Assembly: GCA_027563935.2 (NCBI GenBank)
Contig: CM050451.1
Coordinates: 104,249,565-104,313,564 of the forward strand
Reading direction: 5' to 3'
Origin: Costus lasius
Taxonomy: Eukaryota > Streptophyta > Magnoliopsida > Zingiberales > Costaceae
Length of the DNA: 64,000 nt
A model generated the notes under the pieces. It was given only the letters and a program-made list of their open reading frames with translations. It searched no databases and was not told the origin of the DNA. Positions 45,401 through 56,045 of this stretch are shown here, in pieces (the stretch's first letter is position 1; each line of letters begins with the position of its first letter). Both the position numbers and the translations under genes were made by a program.

Positions 45401-48400
45401 TTTTTTGGATATTTTATTCTTAATGAGTCAACTATTTCTTCTTAGGCTTATTTTGTCAATACTGAAAGAAAACTTGTGTGTTTCTGAAATGCATGTATTC
45501 CAAGTTCCAACAAGTTACAAGCGATAAGCTCATCAAACCTTTCATAATTATCCAACTAAAAGTATTAACTAATCACAACCTGGAAAAATCATACGTAAGA
45601 TTCTCATATTGAACTATCTGAAGGATCATCGCCTCCATGTTTTTGAAATCATTTGATGAAATGTATGCCTAGTTTGGTGCTCATGTGGAGGCCAACATGC
45701 TGCAGTTATGATGGCTGACGCATGAGCCTTCTAACCATCGTACCTGGGTTGAATGAAATGTCTATGCCTGAGTTTGTTGTGCAAATAAAGTGCCTCCGTT
45801 CTCAAGCCCCTTTATTTTAAAATAAAAATCTCGGAATGGAAGAAGCTACGTTTGCTAGCTTTTCACTATATTAAGGTTTGGGAATGAGTTGTAACTTCTT
45901 TTCAGGCATGACTATGCTTTCCTTTGCACTGATAGGATCTTGTTACTTGCCAGGGGAAATACCATACTGAAAAGGCTCGTGAAGCAAATGAAAAATCTTA
46001 TAATATGCTAAGTGAACCAAGGTTTCTATCTTGTTTTTTGGGTCACATAATTTGACTTTATTTTGTTATAGATTAATGAAACATCATACTTGTGTATATT
46101 GCAGGAACTCTAGCGAGAAAGGTGAAATTGCTCTTGATCTTCAGGCTAATCGTGCAAAGGACGCATTGGATTTGGTGCAATTATTCTTGAAATCGTTGGC
46201 TGATATACCTAGTAAGTGTCCAGATTCTAAGACACTCAACGCATGCTCTTTTATCTTCAGTTGTTGGGCAAAAAGCAAGCTTCATCTGTCCTTCAACCTT
46301 AGCTTTTAGGTACTTAAAGATTGTCATTGGTCCTGAGCGTGAAGGTAGCAAGACAGGGAAAAGAAGACGCCGGGTATGAATTTTTCTCTGACCTCTCTTA
46401 TTTTTATGCTTTAGTGCAATATTTTGCAATTATACCTGGAAAGGCCAACCCAAATTTTGTTCAAAATTGAAATAGATCAATAAATGAAAATGATACAGAA
46501 AAATATATTGGAATTTCCTTCACTTCATATGAACATTTATGAATGGATTTGCATGTAACTTCTAATTTATATACACACTAGCTAGAATTCATTTTCATGC
46601 TTAAGATTTGCAATCAAATGAGTATTTTGTTATAGCTCGACCTGACATTACTACAGCTTACCAAAGGAGATGGCATTTTCCTTAGGTGTGTTCTTGTAAG
46701 GTTGCACCATTGTTGTGCAAACTCAAATGTTTATTCACCTCTCATTGCAGTAAATTCTATAGTGGATCTACATCATATTCATTTCCCCCATATGCTTGTA
46801 CCACTCCTATGTGCCTGCTTTGGAGGGGCTGTTTTTTGCACACAGTACGCCATTTTGTAACTTGTAATGATGCTCTAGTGGATTGGTTTGGTGAACTTGG
46901 CCTTGTAACCAGAAGACATGTGATTGGTAATTAAGCTTTAAATTTTAATATTAGCAAATCTTGTATTCCGACTAATATTTGAACAGTTTCTGGGGTTTGA
47001 ACTTGAAGTCCACCGTTTAAGAGAATTATTTAACAATTTTGTTTGCATGGCTGCTTGGTATTCTATGATCTCGGTGTTGGGAATATATTTGCTATTGGTT
47101 AGTCATTATATTGTCGAATAGTTATCTTAACAGGTTAAAGGTTTTCTCGGGTCTTGTATATGCCTTCATGACTATCCCCTTGCTGAATCAATTGAATCCT
47201 TTCTCTTTAACTTAGTAAAGTAACCTTTTTCTTCCCTCTCTTCTCTACTGTTGCATCCCTTCTTTTCTTGTTGATGCCACTCTTTCTGGAACTAATTGTT
47301 CCCTTATCACCCTCCTCTCTCCTATCTCTCTTGTCCTTTCTTCTATCCTCTTCCTCTGTCATCCTTGCTTTCACCATCCACTTTTTTTTTTTCTTGATCT
47401 CCCCATCTTCCTCTTTTTTGATTGACTCAACTCCCTCTTCCTCCATTGTTTTGTTTACTTGGCGCCTAGTAGTTGCCAGCCTTTTCCAAGCTCTTTTCAC
47501 TACTTCCTTGGTTCACATAGGTAGGATAAGCATTTGGATTCAACTTCAACTAGATTTGTCTGACTCTAGTTTTGATATTTGGCTGTGGTCCAAATATGAT
47601 GTTCTTGTCTCTTTAACAGTGTAGAATATAACATTGTTTTCACCGCCATGAATCTGAAAATTGCTAAGGAGGTTTCGAATATTCTGGCCACCACATATGC
47701 TCCACCTAAAATTGTTTTATGTTTATCATCTATATGAGGTGATCTTCAACTTGAAGCAAGATGGATGATGGCTTCAAGTGTATTATATCCTTTACTAGGG
47801 CAAGTAGGATGAGTTGAATGAATATCATTCCCCTAGAGCATTGATGGATTTCTTGGAAGCTAAGTCTCTTTCTTGTCTAAATGATATCTATGCACTTGTA
47901 CACACTCAGCATGTGATGGACTCTATCGTTCCCAACCTGCAAAATGCCAGTGCATATCTTTTAGAAGTTTCTACTATCTTTACTAACGCTACCACTTCCT
48001 TTGGTGAATGTGGGAACATACGACTCTTGAACACAGTTGTGGTTAGGGTTGGTCTTCTTTCTCTCTTTGCACTTTTTATGGCTCTTGATCATTGCTATAG
48101 GAAATTTGATGTTCCACAATATTCTAAAGTCGCTGCACTTTTACTACTTATCATGGTGCTCCTGCTATTCCCTCAATGCCTACCTTCTACAAACTTCCAA
48201 GCTTTATTATTATTCTTTATGTGGCCGAGTATTATGGACCATGACTTTTAGGTCAATTTATACCTAAATATTTGTTACCTACACTTTTTTTGCACATGGT
48301 ATAATTTCTCTAGCCTGTTTGGGACTCTCTGGATCATCCATATGACAAGTAATAGAAATTTGTTTTGTAATATTATAGTACTGATTATTACTTTTATCTG

Positions 48401-51400
48401 TTACCAATAGTTATAGTGTTCTTGTTCAGAGAATTGGTTTTGTTTGTACTATGGTACAACGAAGAAGAAGAGAAGAACCAATACCCATTTGTCACTTGTC
48501 CGCCTTTGCTGCTCCCGTGACACATCCGGCTCTCCCGTGATGCGTTCGCTTCTTCGGTGATAAGTTTGCTTTTACTTCTTCTTCCTCAATGCTTCTGCCA
48601 CTTTGTGGAAGCTTGCAGCAAGCCTCCTCTAGGAGTTTGAATATGAAGGCATCTGCCTACTTGGCACTTGCTAATTGTTTATATTCATATCATAGCACTT
48701 TTTCTTTGTCCATTATCCCTTTTTGTGGTACCACTATTGTGACATCCCTTACTAATAGAATCACTAATTTTTGTGTTTGGACGCTTGTATCTCCATGTGG
48801 GTGTCTTGTCAGCATGTCAATCATGACCTTGTCTCTTTTTCATTGACTTGAGTTGGCATACATCTCTTTTGTTCTAATTTACTTTGATATTTGGTTTATG
48901 AATTATATTCCAATATGTGAGGATTTTTGTTTCTTACTATATTTATTGATGATTATTCTCACATTTAATAGCTTTATTATTTAAAAGTTAGTCTAGTATC
49001 CTTGAAGTATTTGAAATTGCCTTTGAGGAAATAAAAACTCAGTTTGATGTCTCTTAAAGTTTTGCATATTGATAATTGAGTTTATTTAGGTTGTTTTTGC
49101 TCTTTTTGTTAATCATGTGGTATAATGCATCATACACTTATCCATATAATAAAATGGGGTTCCATAATGCAAAAATAGTCATCTCATGGATGCTGTTGTA
49201 CTCTCCTCATATGCATATTATGTTGTACTTTTGTTTATCATTTATTTAATCAAAATTTCACAATCTCATTGAAAGTTGTTTCTCTTTCTTCTTTACTTTA
49301 TTCCATCCCTCTTCTCCTTGAGCATTTAGATGTTTGAGTTATGTTTATGTTTTAAATAAACTTAATTCTTTTTTTCATTTTATTTTTTTATGGTACTCAA
49401 AAGGGTTGTCATTGTTTTTTATCTCTTAACTTAGCATACTACTTAGGTTTTTTGAAGCTCATTAGGTATATCCTTGATTAATGTTGTTGTTCCTCCATTA
49501 TTGTCTTTACTAAGTCCTATACCATTCAGGGTATTAAAAACCAGTCCATATTGTACAATGTCGGTACCATACCATACATAGTTATAATATATATACATAA
49601 AGTCCAGTAGTGTAGTTGGTATACACCGGTACTTAAAACTTTAGTACCATTAGACCGTTTCTAATTGATACTCCATCTACTTTCCTATTTGTTCTTTTCT
49701 TTGTTTGTTGATAATTCACTATGTGTCAACTTTATAGGTTTGTGATTGTTGTGCTCGTACTTTTTAGTACCACCGCTAGCCTTTTTTTTGTAGGTCTACC
49801 TTCTGATCTTGATCATTTAAGTCTTTATCTTTATCATTGTACTTTTAGTGAAAAAAGGCAATTAATGAAGAAATAATGGCCCTTCACTCATGACGCACAA
49901 GATTGGGTTTTTCCTCCTAGTGTTCACCCTATTGCTTGTTGATCGATTTACTATATTTACTACTATAAATCTTGACTAGTATTACATAGATATATAATAT
50001 AGATTATTTTGATACATTATCATATGTTGTTTGATTGAACTTTGTTAGAGCGATTACTTATGTTGTTGATTTGGATTAGCAGTCTTACTAGCTTAATATC
50101 AATGCATTTCTCTTTGATGTTTTAACCAAGAAAATCAATATGTTTTATTTGAGAAAGTCAATATGGAGCAATATCTAGATTGTGGCTTAGGGAATGACAG
50201 TGTACAATATAAGTAAAGCCATGTATAGTCTCAACTCTCAAACATAGCCCCAGAGATTGGTTTTAGAAACTCTTATAAATAGCTACATGCCTACATATGT
50301 TGGTTTTTTTGTGTAGCAAAGTTGATCATTTTATATTTTCTTAATTCTCCATATAACTTTGAGATTGTGATCTTTTTTTGTTTATGTTGATAACATCTTA
50401 TTTACTGATAGTGATACCCATGTAATATTTTAGACCAAGAAGCTTCTTAAAACATCTCATTGCTAAAGTATCTTATGAAGCCATGGTAGTTTTTTGACAT
50501 CGAGGTAGCCTATGAAGGCTAGAATGTTGCTCTTGAAGGATATTTTTGCTCTTGGCTTATTGAAAATGACTGACCTACTTGGATGTAAACTATTAATACT
50601 CTTCGCTTACCTAGTCATAAGTACACTGCATATAGTACTTTTGATTTTGTTGATCCTACTAAGTATCATCACCAAAGTTAATTTATTTTACATATACTAG
50701 ATTATATATTTCACATGTTGAAATTGTGTGTCAATTTTTTCTGAACCAAATAATGTCTTGCAGAAGCTATTTTTTTACGCTCTTCATTATATCATGGGTA
50801 CACTTAGAAAGTTCCTGCTTTGAAGCATACATATACTGGAGTCTTGCTAATGCATACTAATCAAGGAATGTTGATGATAGATATTCCATCTCTAGTTTTT
50901 ATATGTACATTGTTGGAATTTAATAATTTAGAAAAGTAAGAAATATAATTTAGTGACAAAATTCGTTTGAGTCTGAATATGAGATGACAATTCTTTTTTT
51001 GGAAAACAAAACATCTATTAACAATTAGCAAGCGGTCTTGTTAGTTCCTCGGCCAGCTGCCCGACCAAACATTGGACATGCCACTAATCCTGGGATAGTG
51101 TACCAGTCAATTAGCCACCCTGTTGCTCCCTCTCCTCTCATATTGAAATACAAGGTTCTTACCTGCACCCAGAAATCTGATTGCAAAGGATCGTATGTTA
51201 GCCGGGGGTAGGTCTGCGGGTTATTGATGAATATGTGAATGACTCGTTACATGCAAGATGATGTAGATCTGCAATCTTTTGAAGGACCTTGTGTTCTATT
51301 CTCATGAATATGTAGTGACAATAAGTCATATTTGCATTACTAGCATTTCTATTTTGCAAGAAAGGATTAAATATGTGGAGGTAGATTGTTATTTTGTTTG

Positions 51401-51892
51401 TTTACTAAATAGATTGCAGTCCTTTTTACTAAGTCTTGAGTATTAAATCAAAGCCCTGTTTGATAGTTACACTTTAGTTTGATGGAGAGTGTGAAAATGC
51501 CTTATTAGTAACTAAATAGATTGCACTCATTGTATGATTGGATAGTTGTTTTAGCACGTATGCTTTCCATTTTTTGAATATGCATTTATGACAAACTCAC
51601 CAATGAATTTATTAAATTCTTACTCTCAACTTTAGGTATGCTGTAACAATATGCTTGAAAATTGTGTTTTATGCTGCGGTTTTGTTTTTGTCATCGACAT
51701 GTCAGTGTTTGATATTTGAATGCCGTGTTTAATTATATTTGTAATAGAAAAAAATGTCTGTATCTGCAGGTCCTAAAGCTTCTTGAGAATGAATCAATTA
51801 AGTGGAGTGAAGATGCTGATAATCTGGGGACCATTTATGTTCAATTGGATCAGGTGAACCCAAACAAGCTGAGTTTTGTAAACAATGATTAA
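36420..51892 (+). CDS. DUF1771 and Smr domain protein, CID5/6/7-like, 11 coding exons
   Basis: Exons, joined in phase with GT-AG borders: 36420-36978, 39897-39922, 41917-41994, 42395-42474, 42586-42818, 44956-45044, 45167-45223, 45954-46021, 46105-46211, 46303-46373 and 51770-51892. The product is 496 residues. Residues 8-55 (ESRALRTLFDAFGTVCTLED) and about 165-215 look like UBA/CUE-type helical segments. Residues about 332-388 are DUF1771 (YQIFRRAAKQHWDSMKQYYK; GKYHTEKAREANEKS). Residues about 404-475 are a Smr domain (ALDLQANRAKDALDLVQLFL; RYLKIVIGPEREGSKTGKRR). Plant relatives include the PAM2-type PABP-interacting CID proteins; a PAM2 motif was not identified. The Smr hallmark LDLH reads LDLQ and the usual TGxG position reads IGPE, so nuclease activity is doubtful. 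Exon 10's acceptor (aaccttag) is the least certain border. Introns 1, 5 and 10 are swollen by transposon relics. Confidence 0.85.
37190..37830 (+). mobile_element. possible Ty1/copia LTR in intron 1
   Basis: It starts tgttgaattttgttaagttc and ends ctctgcatca, with a TATA box (ctatataaaaggc at about 37680) followed by a CT-rich stretch, in the order usual for plant copia LTRs. After it comes agtgatgtcaaa, a poor match to the Met primer site. No matching second LTR or clear target duplication found. Confidence 0.4.
38614..39213 (+). repeat. dispersed 0.6-kb repeat, copy 2
   Basis: Near-identical to 18890-19487, in intron 1 of the DUF1771-Smr gene. Its left side continues ttctaaaccctagct without a LINE, so it serves as an uninterrupted version of the LINE 1 insertion site. 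Confidence 0.85.
39214..39896 (+). other. remainder of intron 1
   Basis: AT-rich intronic sequence, no recognisable element. It ends in a pyrimidine tract and ttgcag acceptor. Confidence 0.5.
42876..43180. mobile_element. GC-rich MITE in intron 5
   Basis: The ends are imperfect inverted repeats: tgtttgaggaaccggtcc on the left and, in inverse, agttcaaaaactcggtccgg on the right. The roughly 300-bp body is GC-rich in an AT-rich intron. Similar ends (gtttgaaaaactggttcgtaccgg) occur near 30890 and relics near 38145 and 49530. A target duplication was not resolved. Confidence 0.5.
47640..50950 (+). mobile_element. decayed Ty1/copia element in intron 10
   Basis: Around 47814-48250, frames include LNEYHSPRALMDFLEAKSLS and CYRKFDVPQYSK, which resemble copia gag. 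At about 50370-50440, LYVDNILFTDSDTH corresponds to the copia RT block YVDDILL. At about 50770-50810, ALHYIMGTLRKFL corresponds to the RYLKGT block before RNase H. Stops and indels are dense and no LTRs are assignable, so it is a very old insertion; parts of the interval may be other DNA. Confidence 0.45.
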
Positions 51893-52550
51893 AGATACAC
51901 CCATTCTTTTTTTAGGCGTTGACCCCTATTTTTGTTGTGCAATTTGCACCGTGCTACGTGCTTGAGGCAGACAGAATCCATTCGTTTCAGGACATGCTAA
52001 TCTATTGTAAAAGGGGATTGCCGCTCGCCTATTTTATGTTTGCTTGTGCGATTTGAACTAATGCAATTCTTGTTTGCATTGTTCGGACAGATGATTAAGT
52101 GAATTGTCGCTCGCCATTTTATGTGTGCTTTTAACATTTATCTGGACTAAAAAAGATTAGTGGTTTGCTATGTTCGAACTAAACAGATTATTCGTTTGCT
52201 ATGCTCGAGCCAATGTATCATTTATCTGGAGGGCAGCTTTGGCAGGACAAACTGACGGCAATGTCCGTTAGCTACTCATTTTCCAATCTCCGTTAATCAG
52301 CCAAGTTCTCGAGAAGGTCCGTTAGCGAGAATAACATATGTGTGCAACCATTTATTATTATTATTATTATTATATTTATATTTCACCATTCATTAAATTG
52401 AAATCCAACTGGCTTTTCTTCAAGATCACTTGCATATTAATGTTTTTCAAAAATTAAATTGAAATCTTACTCTAATGCTAAGTTATGCCTTTATCTAGGG
52501 TCATTATCTTTGCACCATTTCCAAGGCGCATATTTTAGTACAATATACAT
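51893..52550 (+). other. 3' flank of the DUF1771-Smr gene
   Basis: It presumably includes the 3' untranslated region. A (TTA/ATT)n microsatellite lies at about 52352-52371. No clear poly(A) signal is chosen. Confidence 0.4.
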
Positions 52551-52565
52551 TGGAAAAACGCCATT
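52551..52565. repeat. 15-bp target duplication of LINE 2, left copy
   Basis: tggaaaaacgccatt recurs exactly at 60287-60301, bounding LINE 2. Confidence 0.85.
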
Positions 52566-52584
52566 TTTTTTTAAAGATAAAATA

Positions 52585-53468
52585 TTATCCTCGATCAAAA
52601 GCGAGGAGCCGGTCTAAGTCTGGAGGCCAATCCTGGGTCCAGGCATTACAAAATTGAGATATGGTGGCAAACTTAGCTAACCAATCAGCCACATGGTTAG
52701 CTTCCCGTCTTACAAAAAGAACCGATTGGATAGTCCAGTTGGTTAACATGTGATTGATCTCATAGATGATGCTCTGGACATGAGCTGGGAGGGTGGAGGA
52801 GTCCATCTTCAGAGCATTGACAGCAGCAAGGCAGTCCGTCTCGAAGAGGATTTTGTCGCCCAATTGATGCTGTCGGGCGTAGGCATAGCTAATGGCACTC
52901 CGTAGAGCTAGTAATTCGACTTCCAAGGAATCCCCGGCTTGGACCTGCACAGAAACAGCCAAGGAGCAGTGAGCATAGTGATCACGAACAATATATCCTA
53001 TACCTGCGAGTGTGGAACCGCCTTTCCAAGATTCATCCACATTGATTTTGATCCAGCCAGGGGGAGGAATTGTCCAATGAGCACGATTGCTGGGAGAGCA
53101 ATGTGCATTATCATAACCCTCAGAATGAAAAGCAAAATTCGAGTCATTGAAATCAACAAGAGCCTTCCTAATAATCTCGTTCACATTCGAAGTCACTTTA
53201 GAGAAAACAGTATCATTGCGAGCTTTCCAAAGAGTCCAGAAAACCAAAAGAATAAGAGCTGGGGGAGGATTAGTTGCATCAAGCCAACTACCATTAATCC
53301 AGTTCAGGTTGGGAATAAAAGGAGTAGATAGAATCTTAGTTAGACGATGCCAAATGGCGAGAATGAAGGTGCAGGAAAAAAACATGTGCGATATAGAATC
53401 AGAAAACTTGTGACAGAAAACACAATGCAGGCGCTTGCCAATTCCTATAGACTCCAGGTGGTTAGAAG
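52585..53468 (-). pseudogene. LINE 2 RNase H and zf-RVT C-terminus
   Basis: A 298-residue open stretch (to 53481) gives CVFCHKFSDSISHMFFSC (end of zf-RVT), then an RNase H domain with INVDESWKGGSTLAGIGYIV (first Asp), LEVELLALRSAI (Glu), LFETDCLAAVNAL (Asp) and EANHVADWLAKFA (final Asp). All four acidic positions are present. The upstream end is the hAT insertion point. Confidence 0.88.
53461..53468. repeat. 8-bp target duplication of hAT element, left copy
   Basis: gttagaag at 53461-53468 recurs at 56038-56045, directly outside the TIRs. An 8-bp duplication is diagnostic of the hAT superfamily. Confidence 0.88.
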
Positions 53469-53770
53469 TAGAGGTGGCCATGGGCCGTGCCCGGCCCGGG
53501 CCCGGGCCCGCCTCGGCCCGACTCCTGGCGGGCCGTGCCTGGCACGACCCGATTGTAATCGTGCCGTCCCGGGCACGACAGAAAAATACTTGGGCCCGGC
53601 ACGGCCCGCGACACGTTTAGGCGTGCCGGCCCAGGCACGGTTCAACTTCAGGCCGGGCCCGGATCCGGCACGCGGGCTGAAACTGGCCCGCGGGCTATGG
53701 TCGGCCCAGCGGGCCGTGCCAGGCACGGGCCGAATTTGACCCATGAGCCGACTTTGGCCCGCTTCATTAA
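53469..53770 (+). repeat. GC-rich subterminal inverted repeat, left
   Basis: About 300 bases rich in GGCCCGGGC, GGCACG and CGGCCCG motifs, inverted at about 55735-56037. Such repeated subterminal motifs are typical transposase-binding regions in hAT elements. Long open frames here are compositional. Confidence 0.75.
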
Positions 53771-54018
53771 AATAAATTTTGAAAATAAATAAAATATTAA
53801 TAAAATAAGAAATTGAGAATTATGTATTTTGCATAATTTTTTTAAAGAATATTTAATTATTATTTAATTAATTATTTTATTTTAAAAATATATAATTTTA
53901 ATTTTAATATATTTTTATTAAATTAATATTAATTTATTTATTAACAATACTAACAACACATGACTAAAGTTAAAACCAACTCGATTAAATTTCATATTCA
54001 TAAATTATACATTTAAGC

Positions 54019-54475
54019 TTAAATCAATTGCCGACATAATGGGCATACACAATTGACCCGTAGCCAACTACGCATGCAGTTACTATGGAAGATATGCGAG
54101 CATTGTGTTAAGCATACTTGCGCTCCGTGCTCCATCTTCTCTACCTCCTTCTTCAATAATAAAATACACAAGTAACTCTTGTGCTTGGTTTGTTTCAATA
54201 TATTGCTCCGGCTCATCGTTGATATTATCACTATCCTCCTCACTATCACTTATTTCAAAGTCCTCAACATCTATCTCAATCTCAATCTCAACCCCAGAAG
54301 GGGAGGGAGAAGCCAAAAATTCTTGTTTTGTATGATCAGATAAGTGGATAAAGTGTTCTTGAAACCTGAATACATCAATTCGTATAATTTGACTAACACG
54401 TTCGATAATACTTAAAATAGTGATTCTCCATTGATCAGCATTGAAGAAATTTAAGGTAGATGTAAGGAAGAACAT
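54019..54475 (-). pseudogene. RING-H2 gene copy, left arm (32-bp deletion)
   Basis: Minus-strand frame 54083-54475 reads FNADQWRITILSIIERVSQI, then an acidic stretch (EDFEISDSEEDSDNINDEPE) and LLVYFIIEEGG. A 32-bp deletion between two TAGAG repeats then removes the first zinc-binding pair (CTIC) and shifts the frame. The remainder, MEHGAQVCLTQCSHIFHSNC then MRSWLRVNCVCPLCR, continues in another frame (54019-54249). The missing cysteines and the shift make it non-functional. Confidence 0.85.
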
Positions 54476-54599
54476 GCATTTTTACCTAAATGCCATCATA
54501 ACAGTTATAAAAATTTTAAAAGTTAGGGATATAATTGTCTTTATGGTATAAAATTACCATTTTAGCCCCCTTTAATAATTAAAAATAAGGTATAAATAT

Positions 54600-54885
54600 G
54601 TAATTATACACCCAATTCATCCCTATAAATTGACCCCCCAACCCTCTCATTTCTTCACACAAGTTTCCAACTAGCTTTGGAATAATTTCTCATTCTATCT
54701 TAATACTCTCTTAATCTCTTTTCTAAGTCTTGAGTTACAATTAGTTTCTTAATTGAACTCAAACTTAAGCTTCTTTCTAGCCATCAAGAATTCAATGCTC
54801 TCTCGGTCTAGACTAGTCATTTTTCTCTATGCCTCGTGCTCACCACGTGACTAGACGTGGAGAAGATCAAGTAAGTATTAAATTA
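54600..54885 (+). promoter_or_regulatory. putative internal promoter, leader and first exon of the hAT-borne gene
   Basis: A tataaat box at 54624-54630 is followed by a CT-rich leader (tctcatttcttcacacaag), then an ATG at 54829 in atgcctcgtgctcaccacgt, and a donor-like gatcaag|taagta near 54867. Transcription would run plus-ward into the right-arm RING copy. The exon is repeated in inverse at 54908-54948, giving a small inner hairpin. Confidence 0.45.
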
Positions 54886-54943
54886 ATTTACTTTTATAAT
54901 ATAATTATCACGTGGTGAGCACGAGCACAAGGCATAGAGAAAA

Positions 54944-55472
54944 ATGACAGATAATAGAAGAGTGAAGATAATTATCATTATGCCAAATTCTCAACGTTCA
55001 ATCTTCCTTACATCTACCTTAAATTTCTTCAATGCTGATCAATGGAGAATCACTATTTTAAGTATTATCGAACGTGTTAGTCAAATTATACGAATTGATG
55101 TATTCAGGTTTGAAGAACACTTTATCCACTTATCTGATCATGCAAAACAAGAATTTTTGGCTTCTCCCTCCCCTTATGGGGTTGAGATTGAGATAGAGGT
55201 TGAGGACTTTGAAATAAGTGATAGTGAGGAGGATAGTGATAATATCAACGATGAACCGGAGCAATATATCGAAACAAACCAAGCACAAGAGTTACTTGAG
55301 TTTTTTTATTATTGAAGAAGGAGGTAGAGCTGAAAACATAGAGTGCACAATATGCATAGAGAAGATGGAGCACGGAGCGCAAGTATGCTTAACACAATGC
55401 TCGCATATCTTCCATAGTAACTGCTTGCGTAGTTGGTTACGGGTCAATTGTGTATGCCCATTATGTCGGTAA
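54944..55472 (+). pseudogene. RING-H2 gene copy, right arm (one-base frameshift)
   Basis: 54944-55315 encodes the N-terminal part (FNADQWRITILSIIERVSQI; EDFEISDSEEDSDNINDEPE). An extra T in a seven-T run near 55300 ends the frame at FFYY. The following frame holds an entire RING-H2 finger, CTICIEKMEHGAQVCLTQCS then HIFHSNCLRSWLRV and CVCPLCR, with the Cys/His ligand order of an E3 ubiquitin ligase, although one ligand position reads N where H is usual. The ORF stops right after CPLCR at 55472. Confidence 0.85.
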
Positions 55473-56045
55473 TTGATTTAAGCTTAAATGTATAATTTAT
55501 GAATATGAAATTTAATCGAGTTGGTTTTAACTTTAATCATGTGTTGTTAGTATTGTTAATAAATAAATTAATATTAATTTAATAAAATATATTAAAATTA
55601 AAATTATATATTTTTAAAATAAAATAATTAATTAAATAATAATTAAATATTCTTTAAAATATGCAAAATACATAATTCTCAATTTCTTATTTTATTAATA
55701 TTTTATTTATTTTTAAAATTTATTTTAATGAAGCGGGCCAAAGTCGGCCCATGGGTCAAATTCGGCTCGTGCCTGGCACGGCCCGCTGGGCCGACCATAG
55801 TCCGCAGGCCAGTTTCAACCCGCGTGCCGAATCTGGCCCGCGTGCCGGATCTGGGCCCGGCCAGAAGTTGAACCGTGCCTAGGCCGGCACGCCTAAACGT
55901 GCCGCGGGCCGTGCCAGGCCCAAGTATTTTTCTGTCGTGCCGTGCCCGGCATGACACGGTTACAATCGGGCTGTGCCAGGCACGGCCTGCCAGGAGTCGG
56001 GCCGAGGCGGGCCGGGCACGGCCCATGGCCACCTCTAGTTAGAAG

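Larger units (their letters stand above)
53469..56037 (+). mobile_element. foldback hAT-like transposon carrying RING-H2 gene copies
   Basis: This 2569-bp element has matching inverted ends (TAGAGGTGGCCATGGGCCGT on each side, inward) and an 8-bp duplication. The arms 53469 to about 54473 and 55002-56037 are inverted copies of each other over about 1.0 kb. Each arm runs from a very GC-rich subterminal block (repeated GGCACGGCCCG motifs) through an AT-rich block to a RING-H2 coding segment. The unique middle (54474-55001) holds a TATA-like box, a leader and a short ATG exon. No hAT transposase is present, so it is non-autonomous. Confidence 0.88.

Noticed and set aside
47207..47500. 97-codon Lys/Glu/Arg-rich minus frame
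   Set aside because: Antisense of a CT-rich stretch in intron 10; no domain, low complexity.
52939..53331. 130-codon plus frame
   Set aside because: Antisense shadow of the LINE 2 RNase H.
53347..53744. Gly/Ala/Arg/Pro-rich frames of 99-130 codons at the hAT ends (also 55703-56114)
   Set aside because: They cover the GC-rich TIR/subterminal repeats and cross the insertion junction; not genes.
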